Shown: positions 9,275 through 20,215, numbered from the stretch's first letter. The stretch is 64,000 nt of DNA from Lolium rigidum (GCF_022539505.1 NC_061513.1:180760017-180824016), one strand, 5' to 3'. The notes: generated by a model not told the origin, from the letters alone. Numbers and translations: made by a program.

Positions 9275-12200
9275 CTACTGAAGGAATGCCTCAAGGGCAT
9301 GGAGGGCGTCAGCACGAACACGATCCACCTCGGCGATCTCGGCCTCATCATCTTCGTCCTTGCCTGTCACCAGCTGCTTGTTCAGGGCGCGTATTTCGGC
9401 CAGATCAGTCTTCAGTTCAGCTTTGAGGCCTTCTGCTTCCTCGTGGGAGTGGGCAATAAGAGCTTCCTTATCTTGGATGAGCTGTTTGGTTGCCCGGACC
9501 CTCTCTTCAAGGTCCTCCAACTCCTTTCGCAAGGTCTCAAGTTCAGCAGCAGGCCGACAGAGGTGTCGCTTTGGCGTCCAAAGCTCCTTTTTCTCATTGA
9601 GCCGCCGACATTTGTCTGCAATATCGGCTTTCAACGGAAGCCGGGCGTGGCGTAGGTCGATTCTCTCGACGAGCCAACTTCACCCTTGACCCGTAGGCGT
9701 ACGAGTCACAACTGGCCAGAGTTTCACCTGCAACGTCACCGGGAGATGAGGCTGGATGTCTTCGAGAATGCTCTTCACTTCCTCGGGGTCTTCAACCAGT
9801 GTCTCAATTGAGGAGGAGAGCAGAGCCTTGAGATGCTGGAGTTGACCATGTGTAGCGCTGGGTCTTGACTCTTCACTTGCTTTAGAAGTAGCTGGTTCGA
9901 TGGATTCAGGGTCGAACGTCAGCAGGCTTGAGAGGTCATAACCCTGAAAAACAACAAGAACAGCGTCAGTATACAGCGAAAGAGAAGGGTAGAGCTAAGG
10001 GAAGGGAGTGTACCTCTCCTAAGACCAGAGGAACAGCCGATGAAGAGGTGATCGGCTCTTGTGTTTCTGCTGTGGGCTTGGCCAAGTCGGCAACCTTGTC
10101 AGCTACACTTTTAGAAGTTGCTAGGTCCAGGGTGGCGGATGGCATCAGTACCTCCTCGACTTCCCCACTAGAGGTGTCATCAGTCTGCAAAGGAAGTGGT
10201 TAGCCGATGGGAACAGCAATGGGTTAGCATGAAATATGAGCCAGGGAGAGTTTGGAGAGTAATTACATTCGAAATCTCCTGGTTTAATGAAGAAGCTTGC
10301 GGTTCCTTACGAGCTCTCTTGATGCATCGACTCTTTGTGCGTAGACTGCCCTGCCCTGCTTTGGTGGGAGCCTGGGAAGCAGCAGGTTCAGGAGCTGACC
10401 TTTTCTTGGAAGCCGACGGTGGCAAGTCTGGCTGGCTCTGCGTGGTGGTTTTCCCAGAATTACTCGAGCTCGAGTCCTTACGACTGGACTGGGTATCCTC
10501 ACTAGAGTTTTCGTCAGTAGAGGCCTGTAAGAGAAATACAAACATGTTGCAAAGGCCTAGAAGGATAGATGAAATCAGCCAAGGCATGGATCAGCTTACG
10601 TGCAAACTTTCTTGAGCTGGAGTAGGGCTTTGGCGCTTCAAGGTCTTCCTGGCAGCTACTTTCCTCACTGTTGTTCTCGCCTTGACTGAGGCTCGGGGGG
10701 CAGCTGGCCCAGAAGATACTCTGCTCTTGGAAGTCGATTTAGGCGTCATCGGCTGGCTATGCACCACAACCTTTTTCAAAGGTGGTGAGTTTTTGCAGAA
10801 GAGGACCACTGGAGCTGGTGGGAGGAATCTGAAGGGGGAGCCATCATCATGTACAGGTTCTGGACCGTCTTGTTGCTGCAAGGAGACAGAGCAAGGTTAT
10901 AAAAGAAAGAAATCATTGTAAGCCACTTCAAGATAATTCGTGAGTAGTGGTACCTGTTCTGCAGGGATATCATATTCAGCATCAAGTTGTTTCAGCAAGG
11001 GTCCCAGAGCTCTCCTGAAGGCATGAGTCTTCCACATTGACCACCAGGTCTCAAAACCATCGGTTGATGAGGTAAAAGAGAGGTTGTGAGGAACTGGGAT
11101 GGCTAGAGCATCGAAGAAGGAGTAACACCTCTCACCGGTGAGGACGTCGGGCAACTCAGCTCTGCTCTCTGTCAAGTGGCGAAGGAAGAAATGGGGAGAT
11201 ACCTGCCCAAGACCAAATTGCCGGGCTGCTACGACCGGTTGATAAGATTCATAACCAGGTTTGATGATCCTATTTGAGGTACTCATGCCAACTGGAAGGA
11301 AGCAGGGACGGATCATGATGGAGTACAATTGCCGGGTGCTAGCGTCATCGGCAAAGCTGTCTAGCCTGAAGGAGACTGGATTTTCAAAATTTTCAGACTC
11401 TGTGTAAGGAAAGAAGAGAGGATTGTCCAGGCCTTGGTAGAAAATTCTGAACCACTCCAATGCTTCCTTGAGGGTCAGTTTACTACCTGGAATACTATAT
11501 AGAGCTTGGCCGTAGCTAGTGCACCGGATTGGCTTCCCGTTAGTATCTGGAAAGGTGCAAGTGGCCAAGCGTGGAAAGTTTGGGACATGGTTCTGGAAAT
11601 ACAGCTGAGCCCATAGCTGAATAAACCACCAGGGAACTCCCGTTTTGACTGTCTTTTGGGAGAACAGTTTGACAGACATTAGTTGGAGATATCGGTAGAC
11701 CTCTCCAAGGAACAGTTTGCCAATGCCAAGCTGGGTGCCTCTGGCAAGTTCATAGGCCAAGGAAAGGTAATTCTTGGTTGGAGCAAGTGAAGGGCCACAG
11801 AATATGAAGTGTTCCAACCAGAAATTCAGGAAGGCCGTGTGTTCTTTCTCTGTTACAGGGCCTTTGTTTTTCATGTGGCGTCGAAGATAAGCACCCTAGT
11901 TTGTGCACTCTGTTTTGGAAGAGAGTGTGAAAGGGACCTTTGGCAACATAAAAGCAGAGGGGCTCGGGGATGCAATGTCTAGACCAGTGATCATGGTCAC
12001 GTCTAGTAGGGTTGGTGTCATGGGGCCATGGCAACACGTGAAGCAATTCAAAACATCAGACCAAAAGTAGCCGATGGTTTTCAGAAGGTTTTCATGTTTC
12101 TCAAGGGGAGACAGTGATAAAGCTAAAGCATCGGCTATTCCTGCGGTTTCCTAGGTGGCTTGGTGAGTTTTGGATATTCTATTGTACCATGAAACCCAAT

Positions 12201-12519
12201 CTTCAGGAGGATTAGGCCAGGCTCGTAAGCAGTCGGCCCAAGAAGTTAGATCTAAATTCTGGTTCACAAAGGGAATTCTATTGGCCTCGCATGAAATCAA
12301 ATGGGCAGGACTCTCGGTGGAACGAGGGCCAAGACAGAGAGAATTTGGAAGAGAAGGATGCGGTAGCAGAATGTCTGATACCTAAAAAATTAATGACGGA
12401 ATGAGACATTAATTCAGATGTTTGCTGTTAATTCTAACACTATGCTCGGATAGCGAGGAGCGGTCGAGGATTACCTTCAGGCCAGAGGCCGTAGCGTTGG
12501 CGTTGGATGATTCCGCCAT
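9275..12519 (-). pseudogene. Antisense plant mobile domain (PMD) gene inside element B, six exons, three in-frame stops
   Basis: The minus-strand exons are 12519-12475 (ATG...CTGAAG), 12381-10954, 10875-10600, 10524-10267, 10184-10014 and 9943-9275. All five introns (93, 78, 75, 82, 70 bp) start GT, end AG and are phase 0, and every exon is a multiple of three, giving 948 codons. Exon 2 encodes the plant mobile domain (aminotransferase-like PMD): CHGPMTPTLLDVTMITGLD, FLNFWLEHFIFCGPS, GVPWWFIQLWAQLYF. Exons 3-5 are Ser/Lys-rich with basic clusters (KSRCIKRARKEP) that could be nuclear signals. Exon 6 encodes a coiled coil. In-frame stops lie at 12151-12153 (codon 92), 11896-11898 (codon 177) and 9680-9682 (codon 814). 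The gene is antisense to the element's own transcript. PMD proteins are linked to silencing and genome stability in plants; the role here is unknown. Confidence 0.82.
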
Positions 12520-12892
12520 TGGATTCGCCTGCGGAGTTGAATCTGCGCGATTGAGATCTGAGATTCGCGTGGCCGTAGGTTGGATCTGTTCGAGCGGCGA
12601 TTTGGGAATCTGAGTTTATTCTTTCAGAAAAGGGCTGCAGGTTACCGTTTGAATAGACAACTGATTTGGCCTTACTCGCGTTTTATGATAAAGGCCGATG
12701 CGCTGCCATCAGCTCTTTGCGCGTTGACTCGCTCTGACAATCGGCAAAATTGATATGAAAGCAAAATCGACATAGAAATATTTTCTTCATTAATAAAGAG
12801 GGCTTTTACAGAGAAGAGCCGATTGCTCGGGAAAGGAAGAACAAAAGGAAGAGCCGATTACTACTACTAGTCCTATGCTAGTAGTCCCTAAT
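12520..12892 (-). other. Intergenic stretch between the two antisense genes of element B
   Basis: About 370 bp without an ORF on the minus strand between the acidic ORF and the PMD gene start. It should hold the terminator of the first and the promoter of the second. An AATAAA on the minus strand near 12618-12623 could serve as a polyadenylation signal for the acidic ORF. Assignment is tentative. Confidence 0.35.
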
Positions 12893-13375
12893 CTAAGGGC
12901 CGTCGCTGCCCTCGTCGTCGCCGTCGGAGCTGCCGTCGGCGCTGCTGCCAGCGAGCTCCTCGTCGCTGATGCCGTAGCCCTCGGCAGGGGCTTCCTCCTC
13001 CTCCTCCTCGTCGTCGTCGTCGTCGTCATCCGACCCGGCGCGGAAGCGCTTCGCCGGCGGATACTCGTCGGAGGAGGTGTCATCCTCCCCTTCCTTCCCT
13101 TCGTCGGAGGAGGTGAAGCCATCCCACGAGAAGCGGTCATCCTCGCTCTCCGCCTCCAGCTCCCCATCAATGAGGAACTGGAAGTCATCTTCTCCGTCGG
13201 TCAAGGACTTGTCATCCTCTGACCAGACGGAGGAATCATGATCCTCCTTGTCCCACGTCGTGGGGGCGAGGACATCGTGTGCCGCTAGCGAACCCCACTC
13301 CAGCGTCGGCTCGCGAGAGGAAGAGGATAGGGAAGAAAAACCCGAGGAGGCAGAGGGGGAGGAGGAGGAGTCCAT
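12893..13375 (-). CDS. Antisense acidic Ser/Asp/Glu-rich ORF in element B, 160 aa
   Basis: The start MDSSSSPSASS at 13375 is preferred; a longer in-frame start at 13414 adds 13 residues. The protein has a Ser-rich N-terminus, a WDKEDHDSSVWSEDD segment, a YPPAKRFRAGSDDDDD patch and long Asp/Glu runs, ending in GSDGP. There are no enzymatic motifs; the Lys/Arg patch could be a nuclear signal. Similar ORFs accompany PMD genes in grass Gypsy elements as I remember. It lies head to tail upstream of the PMD gene. A TTTATTTAA stretch at 13444-13452 (minus) sits about 70 bp before the ATG and could be a TATA box. The frame is intact, unlike its neighbour. Confidence 0.6.
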   Translation of the reverse strand: MDSSSSPSASSGFSSLSSSSREPTLEWGSLAAHDVLAPTTWDKEDHDSSVWSEDDKSLTDGEDDFQFLIDGELEAESEDDRFSWDGFTSSDEGKEGEDDTSSDEYPPAKRFRAGSDDDDDDDEEEEEEAPAEGYGISDEELAGSSADGSSDGDDEGSDGP

Positions 13376-13640
13376 GGAACAGAGGAGGGCTTTTCGATGG
13401 CTAGTACGGAGCAAGGGGATGAACGAGCGAACTGCTCGACGCGGTTAAATAAAGGGGATATAGTGGAGATTTAATGCTGCGGCAATTTCCGAGGACGTGG
13501 TGCCAAAACTGTCAAATCGTGCAGGGAAGTTGAGAAGGCAAGGCATCATGATGAAAGGATACTGCGACGGTTCTGCTCTGCCACGACATGACCCTACGAA
13601 GAGAAAACAGAGTGGTTTTGAAATTATCATTGCCAAAACC
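13376..13640. other. Element B region between acidic ORF and polypurine tract
   Basis: No ORF of note. It probably contains the promoter of the antisense genes, because the TATA-like TTTATTTAA lies at 13444-13452. Confidence 0.4.
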
Positions 13641-13651
13641 AGGGGGGCAGG
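13641..13651 (+). promoter_or_regulatory. Element B polypurine tract
   Basis: AGGGGGGCAGG ends immediately before the TG of the 3' LTR at 13652, the position where plus-strand DNA synthesis is primed. Confidence 0.8.
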
Positions 13652-14811
13652 TGTTATCACCAGATTTTGACCGGATCAAGAGGTGGGCAGCGATTGAAGA
13701 TGGGCTTAGAGGACATACGTATAAAGTGTCTATGAATCGGCCTTGTACGAGAGTTTGGGCTAGATTGCCCGTGTATCTGTAAATTATGGTAGATTACAAA
13801 TTAAGAGATAGAGTTTAGCTCGTACACGGTTAGGTTTATTCCTGAATTAGAAAGTCCACGGACTATAAATATGTACCTAGGGTTATTGAGAAAGGAGGAC
13901 GATCACGTTCACAACAAACCAATCCAGGCGCATCGCCACCCCCTTGTTTCAAGGGTTTCTTCCGGGTAAGCAACATGCCGCCTAGATCGCATCTTGCGAT
14001 CTAGGCAAGATATCGCTTATTCGCTATCGGTGTTGCTCGTCGTCGAAGCCTTTTTGATGGCGAGCAACACCCTTATCGTAGATGTTTTGGGGCTGACGTC
14101 GATGCTTTGATGTTATGCTTGTTTAGCTACGCTGCCCCTCAATGTCTAGCTGCCCTTACACCTATCTTGGGTGTAAGGGCAGCATCTTGCTTAATCTTTA
14201 TTTAGTAGATCCGATCTCGTTATAGTTGTTCCTTGTTCTCCAAGGATTAGTTTGATATCTGCATGGTTAGGCCTTGCAAACGGGTTGAACGATCCGGTAG
14301 TGCGTAAGGTGTGGTTTTCTGATCCTAGAAGGGATTGTTCCGGGAATCGACTTCATGTTGGTTTTTAGGCCTCGTTTAGGACTAGTTTTCTATCATCTTT
14401 CGTATCTGCTAGGCTCAACTACGCGTAGGGTGTTCCGGTTATGCGGTGAAAACCCTAAACTGTCGTAGATTGGTTTAGCTTTGTATTGATAAAGCAGGAT
14501 CCCCATGTCATCGTAAATCCAACGTGAATCATGGGGCAATCGGCTCTTTGAGCCGATCCACAGGATAACCTAAGAGCCGATCGGGGCTCGTATTTAATGT
14601 TTACGTGTTTGCCATGCAGGAAACTAGACGAAGCAATCCATCACCTTCCTGACCAGGTATAGGTCAGGTGGCACGCCCTTGCACCTCCAGGACGTGTGCC
14701 AGAGCATTGCGGGCCGTCGCCCGAGGGAACAGGGCCCACCAGCAGTCCTGGGAGCCTCCCGACTCTCCGTGTTGCCCGTCGCTGCTCGCCGGTGGGTTTT
14801 GGCAGGCAACA
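13652..14811 (+). repeat. Element B 3' LTR
   Basis: 1160 bp, TGTTATCACC to GGCAGGCAACA, collinear with 4192-5348 over its whole length. It is followed by the target duplicate CTAAT. Confidence 0.93.
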
Positions 14812-16155
14812 CTAATACACTTGTCAGATGTATAGGTGCACTAGTTCGGCAAAGAGATAGTGAAATACAAGTGGTATGAATGAATATGAGCAGTAGTAAC
14901 GGCGCCAAAAAAGTGCTTGCTGGCGTGCAGTTGATGGTAGTAATATTGCAGGAAGTAAAGATGCGGTAAGAACAAGTAAACAAGCGATGATTGCGTATTT
15001 GGAAACAAGGCCTAGGGATCATAATTTCACTAGTGGACACTCTCAACATTGATCACATAATAAATAAGTTCTCTTCCTTTGTGCTACATATACTCTTGTT
15101 TGATAATGAACACCATTCGTTGTGTAGGGCTACAAGAGCACCTCAATGCCGGAGTTAACAAGCTCCACAACATTCGGCATTCATATTTTAAGTAACCTTT
15201 AGAGCATAATAGATCTTTGCAATTTAAACCGAGTACTAACATAGCATACACACTGTTACCTTTACACTATGAAGGAGGAATAAATCACATCAATACTATC
15301 ATAGTAATAATTAACTCCATAACCTACAAGAGATTATGATCATAACCTACGCCAAGTACTACACGATGCACACACTGTCACCAACTCACCATTACACCGT
15401 GAAGGAGAAATAGACTACTTTAATAACATCACAAGAGTAGCACATAGACTAATAGTGATACAAAACTCATATGAATCTCAATCGTGTAAGGCAGCTCATG
15501 AGATCATTGTATTGAAGTACATAGGAGAGAGATTAACCACATAGCTACCGGTACAGCCCTTAGCCTCGATGGAGAACTACTCCCTCCTCATGGGAGAAAG
15601 CAGCGTTGATGAAGATGGCAGTGGTGTCGATGGAGAAGCCTTCCGGGGGCACTTCCCTGTCCCGGCGGCGTGCCGGAACAGAGACTCCTGTCCCCCAGAT
15701 CTTGGCTTCGCGATGGCGGCGGCTCTGGAAGGTTTCTCGTACCGTGGCTTTTCCGTATCGAAGATTTAGGTCAGGGACCTTTAAATAGGCGAAGAGGCGG
15801 AGTCGGAGGGGGTACGGAGCCTCCACACAATAGGGCGGCGCGGGCCCAGCCCTGGCCGCGCCGGCCACATGTGTGGCCCCCCAGGGCTTTCCTCTGGTGG
15901 CTCTCGGGTGTTCTGGAAGCTTCGTGGAATTCTAAGATGCTGGGCGTTGATTTCGTCCAATTCCGAGAATATTTCCTTACTAGGATTTCTGAAACCAAAA
16001 ACAGCAGAAAACAGGAACTGGCACTTCGGCATCTCGTCAATAGGTTAGTTCCGAAAAATGCATCAAAACGATATAAAGTGTGAACAAAACATGTAGGTAT
16101 TGTCATAAAACTAGCATGGAACATAAGAAATTATAGATACATTTGAGACGTATCA
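14812..16155 (-). mobile_element. Element A, 5' LTR, main portion (right of insertion B)
   Basis: On the minus strand it starts TGATACGTCTCAAATG at 16155 and runs to the B insertion point. Together with 3997-4191 it forms an LTR of about 1.54 kb. It aligns with the LTR at 62422-64000. A copy of the leader plus primer site lies inside it at 14898-14917. Its start abuts Copia pol sequence at 16156, so A inserted into that Copia element. The matching target duplicate should lie left of the window. Confidence 0.88.
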
Positions 16156-17603
16156 ACTTCTCCGGAAAGACAACATCCTCCGCTCTTTGCCTATTCGCCA
16201 AATGTGACAAGGGTTGGTTATGGCATCGCCGACTAGCCCATGTCAACATGAGGACTTTGCAAAGTCTCCACAAGGGTGGCCACATTCTCGGACTAAAAGA
16301 AGATGTCTCTTTTTGCAAGGACCGTGTTTGTAGGGCTTGTGTACAAGGAAAAATGCATGGAGCTCCTCACAAGGCCAAGACTATCATCTCTACCACAAGA
16401 TGCTTGGAGCTCTTACATGTTGATCTCTTCGGTCCACCATCTCATGAAAGTCTTGGAGGAAAGAAGTATTGCCTCGTCATTGTCAATGACTATTCACGCT
16501 ATTGTTGGGTTTTCTTCTTCAAGTACAAGAGTGAGACTCAACGGACCATGATGGAGTTTGCCAATCAAGTTCAACGCAAGTACGACAACAAGATCCTTCC
16601 AATAAGGAGCGACAATGGAACGAAGTTCAAGAACTATACTTTGGATGACTTCCTCGGCGAAGAAGGAATCCAACACCAATACTCCACGCCATATACTCCC
16701 CAACAAAATGGGGTCGCCGAAAGGAAGAATCGAACCTTGATCAAAGCCGCTCGAACCATGATGATGGAATACAAGTCCAACTACAATTTTTGGGCGGAAG
16801 CTATCTCTACCGCATGCCATGCTACTAATCGTCTCTACTTCCGCAAAGGCCTAGAGAAGACACCATATGAGATTCTCACCGGAAACAAGCCCAATGTGTC
16901 ATACTTCAAGGTCTTCGGATGCAAATGCTATGTGCTTGTCAAAGACACCCGTCTATCTAAGTTTGATTCAAGAGCTCAAGAAGGAATTTTCGTTGGCTAT
17001 GCTACGGATTCTCACGCCTATAGAGTCTTAAACAAGTCAAATGGGCGGGTTGTAGAATCTTGTGACGTGACATTCGATGAAGATGATAGATCTTTGGAGG
17101 AGCGAAGTGCTTCTTGTGAGAAAGGAGATGCAATTCCCCCGGAGGCCATAGGAAGGATGGGTGTTGGCATTCGCCGACCCCAAGAGCTACCTTCTATGAG
17201 TACCGGGGAAGGACCAAGTTCCACCCAAGTGGAGCCATCTACACCACAAGGCCAAGCTTCTTCCATTGATCTTACAAATGCAAGCCAACCTCTACCACAA
17301 CCTCAAGTTCAACCTCAACATCTACAACAACAATCAAGTACGAGCTCACTTCAACAAGCTCAAGAACAACATCTACCACAAGCTCAAGAACAACATCTAC
17401 CACAAGCTCAAGAACAACACTCACCACAAGCTCATCTACAACAACAACCGACATCAAGTGACCAAGGCCAAGCTTCAAGTTCTTCTCCGAATGGTTCGGG
17501 GATGATCTATATGGACAATACCATTCCTAGTACCCCGAGTCATCCGGATCTCATGATGATGATGCCCACTTCAACAACAATGAAGGTCAAGGCGAGGACC
17601 TAA
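16156..17603 (+). pseudogene. SIRE-like Copia: GAG-pre-integrase and integrase (5' part of polyprotein lost to insertion A)
   Basis: Open in one frame from the A insertion junction. Residues from WHRRLAHVN to CRACVQGK form the His/Cys zinc-binding pre-integrase domain. The integrase core shows HVDLFGP, RSDNGTKF and PQQNGVAERKN, holding the D, D and E catalytic residues (the common EF after the second D is KF here). GCKCYVLVKD and VGYATDSHAYRV follow. A long Gln/Pro/His-rich linker contains several tandem copies of a 27-nt unit encoding roughly AQEQHLPQ at about 17340-17440. A one-base frameshift near 17525-17545 separates it from the RT frame, so no full polyprotein can be made. Confidence 0.9.
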
Positions 17604-19336
17604 ACCGTGATGAAAGCCAAGAGGACCCACATGAATCTACTCCTTTAGCCGTCACTCGCCGTGAAGATCCTATTGCAAGACACTTGCGCCTCAAGTCCCA
17701 TTCTTTGAGTAACATCATCGGTGATCTAAAGGGCAAAGTAACTACCCGAAGACAACTAGCAAGCTTTTGTGAGCACCACGCCTTTGTCTCTATGGCGGAA
17801 CCACTCAAAGTTGATGAAGCTCTTAAAGATCCGGATTGGTTGAATGCGATGCAAGAGGAACTCAACAACTTCAAGAGGAATGATGTGTGGACTCTCATGA
17901 AGCGACCCGATCATTGCCGCAATGTTATCGGCACAAAATGGATCTTCAAGAACAAGCAAGATGAACGTGGCATGGTCATCCGCAACAAAGCAAGATTGGT
18001 GGCACAAGGCTATTCTCAAGTCGAAGGCGTGGACTTTGGTGAAACCTTTGCACCCGTTGCAAGGCTCGAGTCCATCCGTATCCTTTTGGCCTTTGCCTCT
18101 CATCATGGCTTCAAGTTGCAACAAATGGATGTTAAGAGTGCTTTTCTTAATGGTCCTCTACATGAGGAGGTGTATGTGAAGCAACCCCCGGGTTTCGAGG
18201 ATCCCCATTTCCCGGACCATGTCTTCAAGCTCAAAAAGGCCCTATATGGACTCAAACAAGCTCCTAGAGCTTGGTATGAGCACCTAAAGGAGTTGCTTGA
18301 AGACCGTGGTTTCGAAGTGGGGAAAATTGATCCCACTCTTTTTACTAAGAAAGTCAATGGGGAGCTTTTCATATGCCAACTCTATGTAGATGACATCATA
18401 TTTGGCTCGACTAACACAAAATTCAATGATGAGTTTGCTATGTTAATGACAAATAGGTTTGAGATGTCAATGATGGGTGAACTCAAGTACTTCCTCGGGT
18501 TTGAGATCAAGCAAATGGAACACGGCACCTTCATCAATCAAGCGAAATATCTCCAAGACATGCTCAACCGCTTCGACATGAATGGCGCCAAGGGAATTGG
18601 AACTCCAATGCATCTCAAGTGTCAACTCTCACTTGACGAGACCGGCAAGGTGGTGGATCCCAAGCTCTACCGTTCGATGATAGGTTCGCTTCTTTACCTT
18701 TGTGCCTCTCGCCCGGATATAATGTTGAGCGTTGGTATGTGTGCACGGTTTCAAGCAAGCCCGAAGGAAAGCCACGTTGTGGCGGTCAAGAGGATCTTTC
18801 GATATTTGGTTGATACCCCACACTTCGGACTATGGTACCCAAGGGACACGGCCTTTGCTTTGGTGGGCTTCACCGACTCCGATTGGGCGGGAGACAAGGT
18901 TGATAGGAAGTCTACATCCGGAGCGTGTCACTTTCTTGGAAGATCTTTGGTGTGTTGGTCCTCGAAGAAGCAAAATTGTGTCTCCGTCTCCACCGCGGAA
19001 GCCGAATATGTTGCCGCGGCGAGTAGTTGTGCGCAAATCTTATGGATGAGGCAAACCTTGCGGGACTACGGACTCGAGTATAGCAAGGTCCCTCTATTGT
19101 GCGACAATGAGAGCGCCATCAAGATCGCCTACAACCCGGTTCTTCATGGGAAGACGAAGCATATTGAGATAAGGAACCACTTCATTCGAGATCACATTGC
19201 ACGTGGAGACATTGTTCTATCCTTCATTGGCACCAAGGAGCAATTGGCGGACATCTTCACAAAGCCCTTGGATGAGAAGCGTTTCATTGAGTTGAGGCAT
19301 GAGCTAAATATCATTGATCCGTCGAACTTTGCTTGA
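17540..19336 (+). pseudogene. SIRE-like Copia: reverse transcriptase and RNase H
   Basis: Open from upstream of the ATG at 17684 to the stop at 19336. RT motifs: [54 protein letters not shown] and the catalytic YVDDIIFGS, then [10 protein letters not shown]. RNase H motifs: [33 protein letters not shown] and [14 protein letters not shown]. The order INT-RT-RH is that of Ty1/Copia, and the sequence and large 3' region fit the SIRE/Maximus branch. RT and RH have no internal stop from 17684 on, but the frame is disconnected from integrase by the upstream shift. Confidence 0.93.
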
Positions 19337-20202
19337 CCTTCGTGCACACATACCACTCTCAAACTATATATCTAGATGAAAGGCACGCATGAACATAGGG
19401 GGAGTGCGGTTTAAATATATTGAGCTATCCCTCCCCCCATAATGCATAAAGAAATCCAAAACATATGCTATTTGTCAATTGAGTGACTTATGAGCTTCAT
19501 GTTGAGTTGTAGTCCGTGAGTCCTAGATACATCTACGCAACCTCACACAATTACACTCTTACACGGTGGCTTCGGCCACCAACATCCTCCTTGAGGAGTC
19601 TTTCGGTTCTTTGTGTTTCTTTGTGACCTTCTTTTTGTCCTTCTTCTTCTTTTCTTTCTTTTTCTTTATGTTTTTGGAGCATCTCAATCACGCTTGTTTT
19701 CTTTCTCTTTATGTTTTTGCAAGCATGGTTGTATGTTCTTGGTTCTCCATTCTCCTAGTTTCTCTACTCTCCTTTTTGGTGTTCCGATGCCAAAGGGGGA
19801 GAAGTTCCTATGTGGGTGGGGGCCTTTGTTGCTTGTAGCCTTGGTATCCTAGTTGCTTATCTTGTCTTATGGCTACATCAACAACTCTATGGAGGTATCT
19901 TATGGTGAGTTGGGTATTCTCAAGGCTATGGTATGATAACTTCACCCAAATCTCCTTACATGATCTTATGTTACCTCGATATTGCGCATATGTTATTTGA
20001 ACATGATCTTGTATCCTTGTTACATATGTGCTTGGTTTGTAAAATCTAGGGGGAGTTATGCCTCTAAGACGTGTGTATTTGTATTCAAATACATATTCAA
20101 AGTATGCACACATTTAGGGGAGCTCCGTCGAGCTTTTGCAAATCTAAGAATCTCATCATAATATCATATGCTTTTGAAAAGTCTTGTGTTGTCATCAAAC
20201 AC
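19337..20202 (+). mobile_element. SIRE-like Copia 3' spacer
   Basis: About 0.87 kb between pol and the polypurine tract. Some SIRE elements have an envelope-like ORF here; I see none above about 90 codons. There are two GGGGGAGT-type purine runs (near 19398 and 20050) and a Phe-rich low-complexity stretch at 19610-19700. Confidence 0.7.
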
Positions 20203-20214
20203 AAAAAGGGGAGA
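20203..20214 (+). promoter_or_regulatory. SIRE-like Copia polypurine tract
   Basis: AAAAAGGGGAGA directly precedes the inferred start of the 3' LTR (TGAAAGAGCAAAG at 20216). Confidence 0.75.
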
Positions 20215-20215
20215 T

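Larger units (their letters stand above)
4192..14811 (+). mobile_element. Element B: complete non-autonomous Ty3/Gypsy (Tat-like) retrotransposon, 10.6 kb
   Basis: Bounded by near-identical LTRs 4192-5348 and 13652-14811 (TGTTATCACC ... GGCAGGCAACA) and flanked by the perfect 5-bp target duplication CTAAT at 4187-4191 and 14812-14816, inside the 5' LTR of element A. A primer site at 5354-5370 and a polypurine tract at 13641-13651 are in the right places. Plus strand: broken gag, protease with DTG, then truncation just before RT. Minus strand: a multi-exon plant-mobile-domain gene and an acidic ORF occupy about 9.27-13.4 kb. This layout, with an extra antisense gene before the 3' LTR, is known from Tat-lineage Gypsy elements of grasses (Grande/RIRE2/Retand group). 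No RT, RNase H or integrase remains. Confidence 0.93.

Noticed and set aside
9275..9689. Plus-strand ORFs over the antisense gene
   Set aside because: The antisense reading has phase-consistent exons and a coiled coil; the plus-strand frames show no family resemblance.
12875..13222. Leu/Val-rich plus-strand ORF of 115 aa
   Set aside because: It is the complement of the acidic Asp/Glu-rich ORF; GAC/GAG repeats always give GTC/CTC frames on the other strand.
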